Numbered from the stretch's first letter, positions 53,519 through 62,476 are shown. The stretch: 64,000 nt of DNA from Erwinia sp. S63 (GCF_016625195.1 NZ_JACVUP010000020.1:1-64000); one strand, 5' to 3'. Translations and numbers: made by a program. Notes: generated by a model from the letters alone, not told the origin.

Positions 53519-53987
53519 CGGATTGCTGTTTAAAAAATTTTTATATTAAGTCGGACCTGACGCTATAGCCATCTGAGAGGAGCTAGTCTTGAGGCCTTTG
53601 AAAAAGGCCCCATCGTGAGGGCAGCTAATGTCTAAGGGAATGGAACACTTACTGTGCTCGATAAACAGAGAAGGAACGTCATTACCTTAAATGGGAAGCG
53701 GTCGGGGCTTGCACAAATAAGTGCAGTACGTTCGATAAGCTGCGCGTTAACCTCTGTGAACAGCGTCCCTAACCCGGATCGCGTTGGTGTTGACCTTTAA
53801 ATGCGGATTTCATGCTATCTACGATCATCTCGGTATTGTTACAATCCAGCACCAGGGAATGCCCTACGTTATGAAGATAAACCATTAACCTTACTTACTG
53901 GCGGCCTAACCCTCGCCAGTGATTTGGGAACCAGAACGTATACGGCAATACAGCAAACACTCACGCATTTAAGAGTACCGACGAGCT
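53519..53987. other. Unexplained gene-free region before yffB
   Basis: These 469 bp contain a 7-bp hairpin (GGCCTTT/AAAGGCC, 53593-53609) without T tract and no frame with a ribosome site or family likeness. A 64-codon open frame at 53801-53995 overlaps yffB and looks random. The block is less G+C-rich than the core genes and may be decayed foreign DNA. Confidence 0.4.
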
Positions 53988-54347
53988 ATGTTTAAAATGT
54001 ACGGCATCAAAAATTGCGACACCATAAAAAAAGCACGCAACTATTTAGCAGAATCCGGCACCGACTATCGTTTTCACGATTATCGCGTGGATGGCATCGA
54101 TGATGCGCTGCTGCAATCGTTTATCGACCAGCTTGGCTATGAAGTGCTGCTAAACACACGCGGCACCACCTGGCGCAACCTGCCGGAAGCGGAACGTGCA
54201 GCAGTGACCGATGCGGCCAGCGCGAAAGCCGTGATGCTCGCCCAGCCTGCCATTATCAAACGTCCGGTATTGTCTGCGCCAAATGGCGACTTGCTGGTCG
54301 GTTTTAAAGATTCCCTTTATCAAGCGTTTATCCAGGAGAAGTCATAA
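53988..54347 (+). CDS. yffB: ArsC/Spx-family thioredoxin-fold protein YffB
   Basis: This 119-residue protein of the ArsC family (Spx/MgsR type) has the N-terminal motif MYGIKNCDTIKKARNYL with one cysteine (Cys10) where arsenate reductases carry their active cysteine. RGTTWRNLP and IIKRPVLSAPNG are other conserved blocks. The enzymatic role of YffB is unproven; glutathione-dependent thiol reduction has been suggested for homologues. Its stop is one base before dapE, so the two are coupled. Confidence 0.93.
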   Translation: MFKMYGIKNCDTIKKARNYLAESGTDYRFHDYRVDGIDDALLQSFIDQLGYEVLLNTRGTTWRNLPEAERAAVTDAASAKAVMLAQPAIIKRPVLSAPNGDLLVGFKDSLYQAFIQEKS

Positions 54348-54348
54348 C

Positions 54349-55476
54349 ATGTTCTGTCCGGTCATTGAGCTGGCTCAACAGCTTATTCGTCGCCCGTCAC
54401 TGAGTCCGGATGATGCCGGTTGTCAGGCGCTGTTGGTCGCGCGTCTGGAAGCGATTGGCTTTACGGTCGAGCAGATGCATATCGGCGATACGCTGAACTT
54501 CTGGGCCACGCGTGGTCAGGGCGAAACCCTGGCGTTTGCCGGTCACACCGACGTGGTGCCGCCGGGCGATGCTAATCGCTGGATCAGCCCGCCGTTCGAG
54601 CCTTCGATTCGTGATGGCATGCTGTTTGGCCGTGGCGCCGCCGACATGAAAGGATCTCTGGCCGCGATGGTGGTGGCCGCAGAACGTTTTGTCGCGGCTA
54701 ATCCGCAGCACAGAGGGCGTCTGGCATTTCTGATAACTTCCGATGAAGAAGCCAGCGCGGTTAACGGCACAGTGAAAGTGGTTGAGCGTCTGATGGCGCG
54801 CAACGAGCGCATGGATTACTGCCTGGTGGGCGAGCCTTCCAGTACAGAAATCGTTGGCGATGTGGTGAAAAACGGTCGTCGCGGTTCGATGACCGCCAAT
54901 CTCACCATTCACGGTGTGCAGGGCCATGTCGCCTATCCGCATCTGGCCGATAACCCGGTGCATCGCGCGATGCCAGCCCTGAATGAGCTGGTGGCCACCG
55001 AATGGGATCAGGGCAACGAATTCTTCCCGCCCACCAGCATGCAGATTGCCAATGTACAGGCCGGCACCGGTAGCAATAACGTTATCCCCGGTGAATTCTT
55101 CGTGCAGTTCAACTTCCGCTTCAGCACCGAACTCACCGATCAGATGATCAAAGAGCGCGTGGCCGCCCTGCTGGATCGCCATCAGCTGCGTTACACGCTG
55201 GAGTGGAATGTTTCCGGCCAGCCGTTCCTGACCTCACGCGGCAAACTGGTTGATGCCGTGGTAAATGCTGTCGCGCACTATAATGAAATTAAGCCACAGT
55301 TACTGACCACAGGCGGCACCTCAGACGGACGCTTTATCGCGCGGATGGGGGCGCAGGTTGTGGAGCTGGGCCCGGTGAATGCCACCATTCATAAAATCAA
55401 TGAGTGCGTGAAAGCGTCAGATTTGCAGATGCTGAGTCGTATGTACCAGCGCATCATGGAACAGCTGATCGCTTAA
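54349..55476 (+). CDS. dapE: Succinyl-diaminopimelate desuccinylase DapE
   Basis: This 375-residue zinc enzyme of lysine and peptidoglycan precursor synthesis hydrolyses N-succinyl-LL-DAP. The M20 motifs are FAGHTDVVPPGD (His66, Asp68), FGRGAADMKGSLAAM (the bridging Asp), and ITSDEEASAVNGT (catalytic Glu and metal Glu). The C-terminal QLLTTGGTSDGRF and ELGPVNATIHKINE carry the last metal ligand. The ATG at 54349 is standard; the frame extends upstream within yffB. Confidence 0.97.
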   Translation: MFCPVIELAQQLIRRPSLSPDDAGCQALLVARLEAIGFTVEQMHIGDTLNFWATRGQGETLAFAGHTDVVPPGDANRWISPPFEPSIRDGMLFGRGAADMKGSLAAMVVAAERFVAANPQHRGRLAFLITSDEEASAVNGTVKVVERLMARNERMDYCLVGEPSSTEIVGDVVKNGRRGSMTANLTIHGVQGHVAYPHLADNPVHRAMPALNELVATEWDQGNEFFPPTSMQIANVQAGTGSNNVIPGEFFVQFNFRFSTELTDQMIKERVAALLDRHQLRYTLEWNVSGQPFLTSRGKLVDAVVNAVAHYNEIKPQLLTTGGTSDGRFIARMGAQVVELGPVNATIHKINECVKASDLQMLSRMYQRIMEQLIA

Positions 55477-55501
55477 ATAAGCACGCTAAAGGAGCAATGG
55501 G

Positions 55502-55690
55502 ATGGAATTCTTTAAAGAGTACTGGTGGATCTTAGTGATCCTGCTGATGGTCGGTATTTTAATGAACGTTTATAAAGACTTAAAACGTATCGATCATAAA
55601 AAATTCATGGATAACAAACCGGATTTACCACCACATCGCGACTTTAACGATAAATGGGACGATGACGACGACTGGCCGAAGAAAAAATAA
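55502..55690 (+). CDS. ypfN: Small membrane protein YpfN (UPF0370), 62 aa
   Basis: This 62-residue protein has one N-terminal membrane helix (YWWILVILLMVGILMNVY, about 7-24), a basic region DLKRIDHKK and a highly acidic tail DKWDDDDDWPKKK. It matches UPF0370 protein YpfN, 25 bp after dapE as in E. coli. GGAG is present before the ATG. Function unknown. Confidence 0.92.
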   Translation: MEFFKEYWWILVILLMVGILMNVYKDLKRIDHKKFMDNKPDLPPHRDFNDKWDDDDDWPKKK

Positions 55691-55716
55691 CTGCGGTTAA
55701 CACCTTCCCTGTAAAC

Positions 55717-55787
55717 GTAGCGGCGTGATGCGCTGCGCACCTGATAGCGAAGTCGCTACAGAATTGCGCGATTTATCTCGCCGTTAC
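55717..55787. repeat. REP-like palindrome between ypfN and ypfH
   Basis: GTAGCGGCG (55717-55725) pairs with CGCCGTTAC (55779-55787, one G-T pair), enclosing a hairpin TAGCGA/TCGCTA (55745-55758) and the word GCGCGATTTATC (55767-55778). The words are shared with the element at 40710-40770. It lies between convergent genes. Confidence 0.7.
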
Positions 55788-55815
55788 GTTAAGAGCAACC
55801 CTCGCTGTTCAACCA

Positions 55816-56511
55816 TCACATCATCATGATGACATCATCATCGCCCGGTTTAGCCCCGCTGAGCGCCTCGTCGAAGTAGCGACGCGGAATGGTATAACGC
55901 AGATGATTCAACGCCAGTTGCATGCTGCGATCATCAATGGCATGCGGTAAATCGTCCACCACATCCAGCGTCACATCGCCACCCAGCGCGGTTAACCGTT
56001 GCATCGCGGCTTCGGCATGCTCCAGCGGGATCTGCTCATCATAATCACCGTGGATCAGATGAATGGTATTGCGAGAGCTGACGCGCTCCGGCAGCGTGCT
56101 GTAACGACCGCTAAACACAATCGCGCGTCCGGCCAGATCGGCATGGGCTTTGACGCCTTCCAGCACCATGGTGCCACCCTGCGAAAAGCCGACCAGCGCG
56201 GTAGCTTCCGGCCGAACACCCGATGCCTGCTGCCAGTGACGCACCGACTCCACAAACATCGGCATCACGGCATTGACGCCCTGCTGTTCCGAGCGATCAT
56301 GCGCGGGTATATCCGCAAACCATTGGCGACCCTGCGGCTCACTAGCCGGATAGGGCGCACCCACTGAGACAACGAACGCCTCCGGAAACGCTTTGGCGAA
56401 CCAGTTGCCGACCTGCGCCATCGAATCAGGGTTGTCATTTACACCGTGATACAGCAAAAACAGCTGCGCAGCGTGTGTCGGTTGCTGAACAATTACATAT
56501 CGTAGTGCCAT
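55816..56511 (-). CDS. ypfH: Alpha/beta-hydrolase esterase YpfH
   Basis: This 231-residue carboxylesterase/phospholipase-2 family protein has the catalytic serine in VGFSQGGTM (Ser110), the Asp in HGDYDEQIP and His in DDLPHAIDD, giving the classic triad. E. coli YpfH has esterase activity on short acyl substrates. The C-terminus has the odd run DDDVIMMM. It lies downstream of tmcA on the same strand, 73 bp away. Confidence 0.92.
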   Translation of the reverse strand: MALRYVIVQQPTHAAQLFLLYHGVNDNPDSMAQVGNWFAKAFPEAFVVSVGAPYPASEPQGRQWFADIPAHDRSEQQGVNAVMPMFVESVRHWQQASGVRPEATALVGFSQGGTMVLEGVKAHADLAGRAIVFSGRYSTLPERVSSRNTIHLIHGDYDEQIPLEHAEAAMQRLTALGGDVTLDVVDDLPHAIDDRSMQLALNHLRYTIPRRYFDEALSGAKPGDDDVIMMM

Positions 56512-56584
56512 AAGATCCTCCTCAAATCACTATACGCCGCTGAGGCGGGAGTGATATTGGGAAAATTTGAACGAGATAATGGAT

Positions 56585-58606
56585 TTATTGCAACGATGCC
56601 AACTGCTGCTGCCACTGTTCCGCCCGGCTGGCATCGCACTGAATCAATGCCTCAGCCGTCTCCTGGCGTAAGCATTGCACCAAAGCCTTACGACCACTGA
56701 GCCCCGCTTGCTGCGCTACGGCACTCAGCGCTTGTTTTTGCACAAGTATGGCTTCAAGCAGCGGTTGCGAGGAGGCCCGCACCAGGCGCTGTAAAGCGGC
56801 ATAGCTCGCTTCATACGGCCGCTGCGCCCAGGCGAATCCTGCCAGCAGCGGCCAGTCATCATCATTGAGTGTCTGCGGGTACTCAGTGGTCTTGAAGGGA
56901 AGATCAATAATGTCACGCAGCCACACCGCATCACGCGCAAAGCACTGTGCCGCTTGCTGCTGCAGCTGTTCTCCGGCGGGGGTTAAGGCGCGTATTGCCA
57001 TCGCGGCATAGCAGCCGCTGCTGGCTTCACGCTGCGAACCGATGCGCACCAGGGTAAAGCCACAGCGCTGCCAGAACTGCCACAGCGATTCGGTATAGCC
57101 AAAACTCACGGAAAGGAAATCGCAGCCATTTGCCTGCTGCTGTGCCGCGGCAACCAGCGCGCTGCCAATGCCGCGCTGCCGTTGTGCGGCTAACACGGCG
57201 ATGCGGCTGATGCGCTGCGAACTCAAGGTTGCTGCTTCTGCAAATCCCGCATGTGCAGCCAGTGACTGAGCGACCAGATTACCGCGCGGACGGCGCAACC
57301 CCGCCCAGACGGCATCAGCCAGCGATTTGTCTAACCCCCCCTCTTCCACCAGCCACAGAGCGCCGACAATATTTTCTGGTGTTCCTGCCAGCCAGAAACG
57401 CATGCCGGGCGCATCCAGCATGCGCCGCAGGTCAATGGGAGAAGTGCGATAGTGGGCGCTCGCCAGCAGACGGTAGCCCGCTTCGAGCGCGCCTTGCTCT
57501 GACGTGGCGGGGAAAATCGTTATCTCGCCGTCCAGTTCGCTTTCTACGGCATCCTCAAACAACAGCGCCTGGCTTAGCCACTGTTCCAGCGGATCGTGCG
57601 CTGACCAGCGCAGGGGTTCATCAAGCTGGAAATGCTGTACCTGCGGCAAAGTGGCGCAGAAGCGCAGCATAAAGCCGCGCCCGGTGCCTTCATAACCCTG
57701 TACGGTGGTGATCATCAGCACACGGGGGAAACGCTGCACAAGCTGCTGCAACAACGGTGCTGGAATTGCGGCAGCTTCATCAACAATCAGCCACTGTGCT
57801 AAAGGCTCAGCATCCATCGCGAGAATGGCATCTGGCGCCATAAAGTGAAAATGCTCACCGGCAAACGCTGCCAGCACTTCAGTGGAAACTTTGGCCGGTG
57901 CCGTCACCAGGCAGTGCTGATTATGCTTTGCCAGCATACCTGCCAATGCCGATTTGCCACGCCCGCGCGCAGCCGTGATCACCGCCACGCCGGAGGGCAT
58001 CTTAAGCAGCTGTTGCAGGATCTGCGCCTGCTGCTGCGGTGCCTGGCAGTGCCAATCGGGTAAATCCAGCAATGCAGGTGTGCGCGCAGACTGATGCTGA
58101 TGCTGATGCTGGTGCTGATGCTGATGCTGATGCTGATGCTGATGCTGATGCTGATGCTGATGCAGCAACATGACCTGCTGATCCTGCTCCATCAACTGCT
58201 GCAGATGGTGGATAAAATGAGGCGTGGCGATAGGTTCAGCGACATCGGCCCAGCGCAGGCTATCGCAATCCGGTTGCGTGGCCCAGTCTCGCCACGGCGG
58301 CGTCAGTAGCAACAACCAGCTTCCCGCACGCAACGTGCCTGCCAACGCTGCAAAGGCCTCCGCATGGAAACCGCTGCGCGCATCGAAAATCGCATGCTGG
58401 AATTCACGCCCCAATAGCGTGCGCAGTGCAGCGGGTGCAACGCGTTGGGGGAAATCATCGCTGTCGCTGAGCGTCAGCCAGTCGCCGGGCAGCGCCGTAC
58501 GCCACTCAATTGCCTGCTGCAACGCCCAACCGGCTTCACCGGAGACAACACACAAGCGACGAATGCCCGCTCGCTGCATCGCGGCGGTGGTATCAATTAA
58601 CGACAT
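56585..58606 (-). CDS. tmcA: tRNA(Met) cytidine acetyltransferase TmcA with a His-Gln repeat
   Basis: This 673-residue enzyme forms N4-acetylcytidine at the wobble base of elongator tRNA-Met, using acetyl-CoA and ATP. Domains: an N-terminal DUF1726 region (about 1-145), an RNA-helicase-like ATPase with Walker A TAARGRGKSALAG (about 211-223) and Walker B LIVDEAAAIP (about 272-281), a GNAT domain with QRQRGIGSALVAAAQQQ (about 471-487), and a C-terminal tRNA-binding tail. Between the N-terminal and helicase domains lies a 24-residue tract of 12 His-Gln pairs (149-172), absent from the E. coli protein as I know it. It overlaps the ypfJ stop by one base. Confidence 0.94.
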   Translation of the reverse strand: MSLIDTTAAMQRAGIRRLCVVSGEAGWALQQAIEWRTALPGDWLTLSDSDDFPQRVAPAALRTLLGREFQHAIFDARSGFHAEAFAALAGTLRAGSWLLLLTPPWRDWATQPDCDSLRWADVAEPIATPHFIHHLQQLMEQDQQVMLLHQHQHQHQHQHQHQHQHQHQHQHQSARTPALLDLPDWHCQAPQQQAQILQQLLKMPSGVAVITAARGRGKSALAGMLAKHNQHCLVTAPAKVSTEVLAAFAGEHFHFMAPDAILAMDAEPLAQWLIVDEAAAIPAPLLQQLVQRFPRVLMITTVQGYEGTGRGFMLRFCATLPQVQHFQLDEPLRWSAHDPLEQWLSQALLFEDAVESELDGEITIFPATSEQGALEAGYRLLASAHYRTSPIDLRRMLDAPGMRFWLAGTPENIVGALWLVEEGGLDKSLADAVWAGLRRPRGNLVAQSLAAHAGFAEAATLSSQRISRIAVLAAQRQRGIGSALVAAAQQQANGCDFLSVSFGYTESLWQFWQRCGFTLVRIGSQREASSGCYAAMAIRALTPAGEQLQQQAAQCFARDAVWLRDIIDLPFKTTEYPQTLNDDDWPLLAGFAWAQRPYEASYAALQRLVRASSQPLLEAILVQKQALSAVAQQAGLSGRKALVQCLRQETAEALIQCDASRAEQWQQQLASLQ
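58091..58162. repeat. Hexanucleotide microsatellite, 12 units, inside tmcA
   Basis: CTGATG is repeated twelve times on the plus strand (CATCAG in the coding strand); only the fourth unit differs (CTGGTG at 109-114 of the 58,000 block, silent for His). The unit is six bases, so copy-number changes keep the reading frame and lengthen or shorten the His-Gln tract. Confidence 0.97.
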
Positions 58607-59472
58607 CAGTTAGAGGCGAAGGTGTTGCAGTCGCCGGGATTACCACTGTCGAAACCGCGTTTGAACCAGGTATAGCGCTGCTGAGAAGTGCCATGCGTAA
58701 AGCTATCCGGCACCACGCGTCCCTGGCTTTTCTGCTGCAATCGGTCATCACCAATCGCTTCTGCGGTATCCAGCGCTTTCTTGAGGTCGCCCACTTCCAG
58801 CATATTTTGCTGCTGCACATAATGGCCCCACACGCCGGCAAAGCAATCTGCCTGCAACTCCATTTTCACCGACAACTGATTGGCCTGCGCCTGAGTGGCA
58901 CCCTGCTGCATCTGACGCACTCTCGGCTCGATGCCCAGCAGTTTCTGGATGTGATGGCCGACTTCATGCGCAATCACATAGCCCTGCGCGAAGTCTCCGC
59001 CCGCACCCAGCTTGGTTTTCATATCATCGTAAAACGACAGATCGATATAGACGGTTTGATCTGCCGGGCAGTAAAACGGTCCCATCGCCGACTGGCCGGT
59101 GCCGCAGCTGGTTGCCGTAGCGTTGCGATACATCACCAGCCTGGGCGGAACGTACTGTTTGCCCATTTTCTGAAACAGCGTGCTCCAGGTCTCTTCGGTG
59201 GTCGCGAGCATTACCTTGGTGAATTTGGCATCTTCGTTGTCCTGCGCAGAGTTAACCGGGCGCTGCTGCTGTTGCGTCACCGGCGTGCCGCCTTCCAGCA
59301 GCGCGGTGAGGTCGTAACCGTAATAACCCGCCACCGCCACCACGATCAGCAGGATGATACCGCCTTTGCCGCGCGGTAAACGGATTTGCCGCCCGCCGCC
59401 ACCACCTATTCCGGGTGAATCATTGCGACGATCTTCTACATTGTCGCTTTCACGACGACCTTGCCAGCGCAT
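58606..59472 (-). CDS. ypfJ: Neutral zinc metallopeptidase-like protein YpfJ
   Basis: This 288-residue membrane-anchored protein has a hydrophilic Gly-rich start, one membrane helix (GIILLIVVAVAGYYGYDL, about 38-55), and the zinc motif HEVGHHIQ (169-176) preceded by QGYVIA, typical of the YpfJ zinc-peptidase family. The GTGQSAMGPFYCPADQTVYID segment is the family signature region. Proteolytic activity and substrates of YpfJ are not established. TGATG links its stop with the tmcA start. Confidence 0.93.
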   Translation of the reverse strand: MRWQGRRESDNVEDRRNDSPGIGGGGGRQIRLPRGKGGIILLIVVAVAGYYGYDLTALLEGGTPVTQQQQRPVNSAQDNEDAKFTKVMLATTEETWSTLFQKMGKQYVPPRLVMYRNATATSCGTGQSAMGPFYCPADQTVYIDLSFYDDMKTKLGAGGDFAQGYVIAHEVGHHIQKLLGIEPRVRQMQQGATQAQANQLSVKMELQADCFAGVWGHYVQQQNMLEVGDLKKALDTAEAIGDDRLQQKSQGRVVPDSFTHGTSQQRYTWFKRGFDSGNPGDCNTFASN

Positions 59473-59604
59473 GGCTCGCTCCTGTTAAAAGGTTTTGCAT
59501 GATTTTAGTTGGCAGCATCGCTAATCACCAGCGTTGCGGCGCTAGCGTCGCGAGATTGAGAGAAAGGAGGCGTATCAGAGAAAGTGCAGGAAGGTAGAAA
59601 CAGA

Positions 59605-59630
59605 AAAGGCCGTCACCGATGACGACCTTT
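59605..59630 (-). terminator. Terminator downstream of purC
   Basis: An 11-bp stem with one mismatch (59605-59615 with 59620-59630) with a 4-base loop is followed by TTT on the minus strand. It lies between purC and the upstream region of ypfJ. Confidence 0.75.
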
Positions 59631-59693
59631 CATTTATCGCGACACCCCATTTACCGTGAGCAGGAATGCACACCAGAAAACAGGGTTGAAGAC

Positions 59694-60407
59694 TTAATCC
59701 AGTTTCACACCCAGGCGGTGCGCCACTTCTTCATACGCTTCAATCAGGCCGCCGAGGCTCTGACGGAAACGGTCTTTGTCCATTTTGTCCATGGTCTCTT
59801 TGTCCCACAGACGCGCGCCGTCTGGCGAGAACTCATCGCCCAACGTCACTTCACCATTGAACAGACCGAATTCCAGTTTGAAGTCGACCAGGATCAAACC
59901 CGCGTCATCAAACAGTTTGCTCAGTACGTCGTTGGCTTTGAAAGTCAGTTCCTGCATGCGTGCCAGATTGGCTTTGCTGACCCAACCAAAGGTCTCGCAG
60001 TAAGATTCGTTTACCATCGGGTCGTGTTTGGCGTCATCTTTCAGGAAGAGATCAAACAGCGGTGGATTGAGCAGCATGCCCTCTTCCACGCCCAGACGTT
60101 TTACCAGCGATCCTGCCGCACGGTTGCGTACCACGCACTCCACCGGCACCATCTCCAGCTTTTTGACCAGCGCTTCGTTATCCGACAGCAGCGCTTCCAT
60201 CTGGGTCGGAATGCCCGCTTCCTGCAATTTGGTCATGATGAAATGGTTGAACTTGTTGTTCACCATCCCTTTACGATCAAACTGCTCGATTCGTGCACCG
60301 TCTCCTGCTGACGTATCGTTGCGGAATTCAAGTACCAGCAGATCCGGATTGTCGGTGCTGTATACGGTTTTCGCTTTACCGCGATACAACTCAGCTCGCT
60401 TTTGCAT
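59694..60407 (-). CDS. purC: Phosphoribosylaminoimidazole-succinocarboxamide synthase PurC
   Basis: This 237-residue SAICAR synthetase joins aspartate to CAIR in purine synthesis, using ATP. Motifs are ELYRGKAKTVYSTDNPDLL (about 6-24), LEFRNDTSAGDG, VPVECVVRNRAAGSLVKR (about 80-97) and ILVDFKLEFGLFNGEV (about 171-186). The ATG at 60405-60407 gives the conserved MQKRAELY start; GGAG lies eight bases before it. Length equals E. coli. It follows bamC, separated by a terminator. Confidence 0.97.
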   Translation of the reverse strand: MQKRAELYRGKAKTVYSTDNPDLLVLEFRNDTSAGDGARIEQFDRKGMVNNKFNHFIMTKLQEAGIPTQMEALLSDNEALVKKLEMVPVECVVRNRAAGSLVKRLGVEEGMLLNPPLFDLFLKDDAKHDPMVNESYCETFGWVSKANLARMQELTFKANDVLSKLFDDAGLILVDFKLEFGLFNGEVTLGDEFSPDGARLWDKETMDKMDKDRFRQSLGGLIEAYEEVAHRLGVKLD

Positions 60408-60517
60408 CTCATTAACTCCAAACATGAAAGAACCCGTGTTCAGCGGTGTTTCACCGCGCGACGACTGCCTGACGCAATCGTTTACCTCGCCGGGCGCTAT
60501 TATGCCAAAATCAAAAC

Positions 60518-60541
60518 AAAAAGGCCGGAGAATCTCCGGCC
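60518..60541 (-). terminator. Rho-independent terminator of bamC
   Basis: GGCCGGAGA (60523-60531) pairs with TCTCCGGCC (60533-60541; in practice a loop of about five bases), followed on the minus strand by five T, between bamC and purC. Confidence 0.85.
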
Positions 60542-60551
60542 CTTTGGCAAT

Positions 60552-61583
60552 TTATTTGTTCAGTGCGCCCTGGAACACCGCCACCAGCGCGTCATTCTGC
60601 GCCTGAGTGAGCACATGGCCCTTAGGATCAATGAACTGCAGACTGCTGCGGTTATCCAGATCGCCAACCTGCAATTTGTAATCGCCGTTTGGCAGCTCAG
60701 GATCTTTCGCACCAATCGCGTCGAACGCGCTGCTGCCTGGCTGTTTGTAGGTCACTTTCAGACTACCCTGCGAGCGGTTGTCATCGGTCACTTCCATGCC
60801 CACACGCTTCAGCGCTGCTGGCAGACGCTGCCAGGTGACGTTAAACGGTGAACGCAGCACCAGCAGTGGCAGACCGGTATCATCTGCGCCGCTCTGGACG
60901 TCAATCTGTCCGGTGGCTCGGCCTGCAGCGGCATCGGCGCTGGCGGTATCAATCTTATCCAGACCGGTACTGATGTCGTTCAGCATCTGGCCGGTGTAGC
61001 GTTGGATCTGTGCCGGAGCCGTCACCGTTTCACCTTTCTGCTGCAGTTCCAGCAGACGAACCGTCAGCACCTGCTGGTAGCTCTGGTTCTGAACGCTGAT
61101 CTGATAACGACCGCGATACTGATTGTCTTCATCCGCACGGTTCCACTGCACCCAATCGGTGGTCAGCTGCTGCCCAGCATCATCACGCTGTGCAATTGGG
61201 AACTTGTAAGACTGGATCACATTAACCACCTGTGACCAGATCGAACCACGGCTGCTCTCGACTGCCAGTACACCGGTATTGCCGGTGAACTGGGCGCGCG
61301 TGCCGTTCAGCAGCGCCAGAGGTTGAGCCGGTGGACGAATATCCAACTCTTTACCTACAGCACCCTTCGCGACGGTGTGCGGCACGTCATAATCGCCATT
61401 CTGCAGAGGCAGAATCATGCCCGCCGGGGCTTTTAAATCATGCAGTTCAGGCGCCTGCAGGTAAGATTCATCACCGCTGACCTGGCGCTTATAACGCTGA
61501 TCGCTGGAACAAGCTGTTAGCAGCATCAGGGTGGACAAGCCCACCACGGTTGCCAGCGTCGAGCGCTTAACTGAATAACTCAT
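60552..61583 (-). CDS. bamC: Outer-membrane assembly lipoprotein BamC
   Basis: This 343-residue lipoprotein of the BAM complex assembles outer-membrane beta barrels together with BamA, B, D and E. The signal peptide ends in lipobox LMLLTACSS (Cys25). The flexible lasso segment that contacts BamD (about 26-100) is rich in conserved residues (RYKRQVSGDESYLQAPEL), followed by two helix-grip domains (about 100-212 and 228-343). It is 14 bp downstream of dapA, as in E. coli. Confidence 0.96.
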   Translation of the reverse strand: MSYSVKRSTLATVVGLSTLMLLTACSSDQRYKRQVSGDESYLQAPELHDLKAPAGMILPLQNGDYDVPHTVAKGAVGKELDIRPPAQPLALLNGTRAQFTGNTGVLAVESSRGSIWSQVVNVIQSYKFPIAQRDDAGQQLTTDWVQWNRADEDNQYRGRYQISVQNQSYQQVLTVRLLELQQKGETVTAPAQIQRYTGQMLNDISTGLDKIDTASADAAAGRATGQIDVQSGADDTGLPLLVLRSPFNVTWQRLPAALKRVGMEVTDDNRSQGSLKVTYKQPGSSAFDAIGAKDPELPNGDYKLQVGDLDNRSSLQFIDPKGHVLTQAQNDALVAVFQGALNK

Positions 61584-61597
61584 TGATTCTCCCTAAT

Positions 61598-62476
61598 TTA
61601 TCGCAGACCCGCTTTAATCAGCGCCTGAGCCGTTTTCGCCTGACCTGCTTCGGTCAGTGGCGTCATCGGCAAGCGCAGCGTGTCATCCGCGATTAATCCT
61701 AGCTGTTTCGCTGCCCATTTAACCGGGATTGGATTGGGTTCACAGAAAAGCGTCTGGTGCAGGTGCATCAGACGCTGATTCAGGCGACGCGCTTCGGCGA
61801 ATTTACCCTGTTGCGCCAGCGCACAGAGTTCAACCATTTCACGTGCTGCAATGTTAGCCGTGACCGAAATAACGCCTTTACCGCCCAGTTGCATGGAGTC
61901 CAGAGCTGTCGCGTCATCGCCGCTGACAATAATGAACTCATCATTAACCAGCTCTTGGATCTGAGAAATACGCGATAAGTTCCCGGTGGCCTCTTTGATT
62001 CCGATAATATTTTTAATTTCGGCCAGGCGAGCCACGGTTTCTGGCAGCATGTCGCAACCCGTGCGTGATGGCACGTTATACAGCATCTGCGGCAGATCGG
62101 TGCTTTCAGCAATCGCTTTGAAGTGCTGGAACAGACCTTCCTGAGTTGGACGGTTGTAGTAAGGCGTCACCGTCAGACAGCCCACCACACCGGTGCCGGT
62201 AAAGCGTTTAGTGAGAGAGATACCTTCAGCAGTGGCATTGGCGCCGGTTCCGGCAATCACCGGGATACGGCCATCCGCCAGCTCCAGGGTCTGCATCACC
62301 ACATCGCCATGCTCTTCATGGCTGAGGGTAGCGGATTCGCCGGTGGTGCCAACAGAAACAATCGCCGCGGTGCCGCTGGCAACATGATAATCAATCAGTT
62401 TTTTCAAACTCTCGCGGCAGACATTACCTTTTTCATTCATTGGCGTAATGAGCGCAACAATACTTCCGGTGAACAT
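61598..62476 (-). CDS. dapA: 4-hydroxy-tetrahydrodipicolinate synthase DapA
   Basis: This 292-residue TIM-barrel enzyme condenses pyruvate and aspartate semialdehyde in lysine and DAP synthesis. Lys161 in NIIGIKEATGNL forms the Schiff base; GTTGESATL (43-51) binds substrate, and LYNVPSRTG carries the catalytic tyrosine. Length matches E. coli. It starts the dapA-bamC operon and is divergent from gcvR. A second copy of this pathway, dapE, lies 7 kb away. Confidence 0.97.
   Translation of the reverse strand: MFTGSIVALITPMNEKGNVCRESLKKLIDYHVASGTAAIVSVGTTGESATLSHEEHGDVVMQTLELADGRIPVIAGTGANATAEGISLTKRFTGTGVVGCLTVTPYYNRPTQEGLFQHFKAIAESTDLPQMLYNVPSRTGCDMLPETVARLAEIKNIIGIKEATGNLSRISQIQELVNDEFIIVSGDDATALDSMQLGGKGVISVTANIAAREMVELCALAQQGKFAEARRLNQRLMHLHQTLFCEPNPIPVKWAAKQLGLIADDTLRLPMTPLTEAGQAKTAQALIKAGLR

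Noticed and set aside
53801..53995. Open frame of 64 codons before yffB
   Set aside because: It overlaps the yffB start, has no ribosome site and the product looks random.
58094..58309. Plus-strand frame encoding Met-Leu repeats opposite the tmcA microsatellite
   Set aside because: It is the complement of the hexanucleotide repeat and has no independent support.
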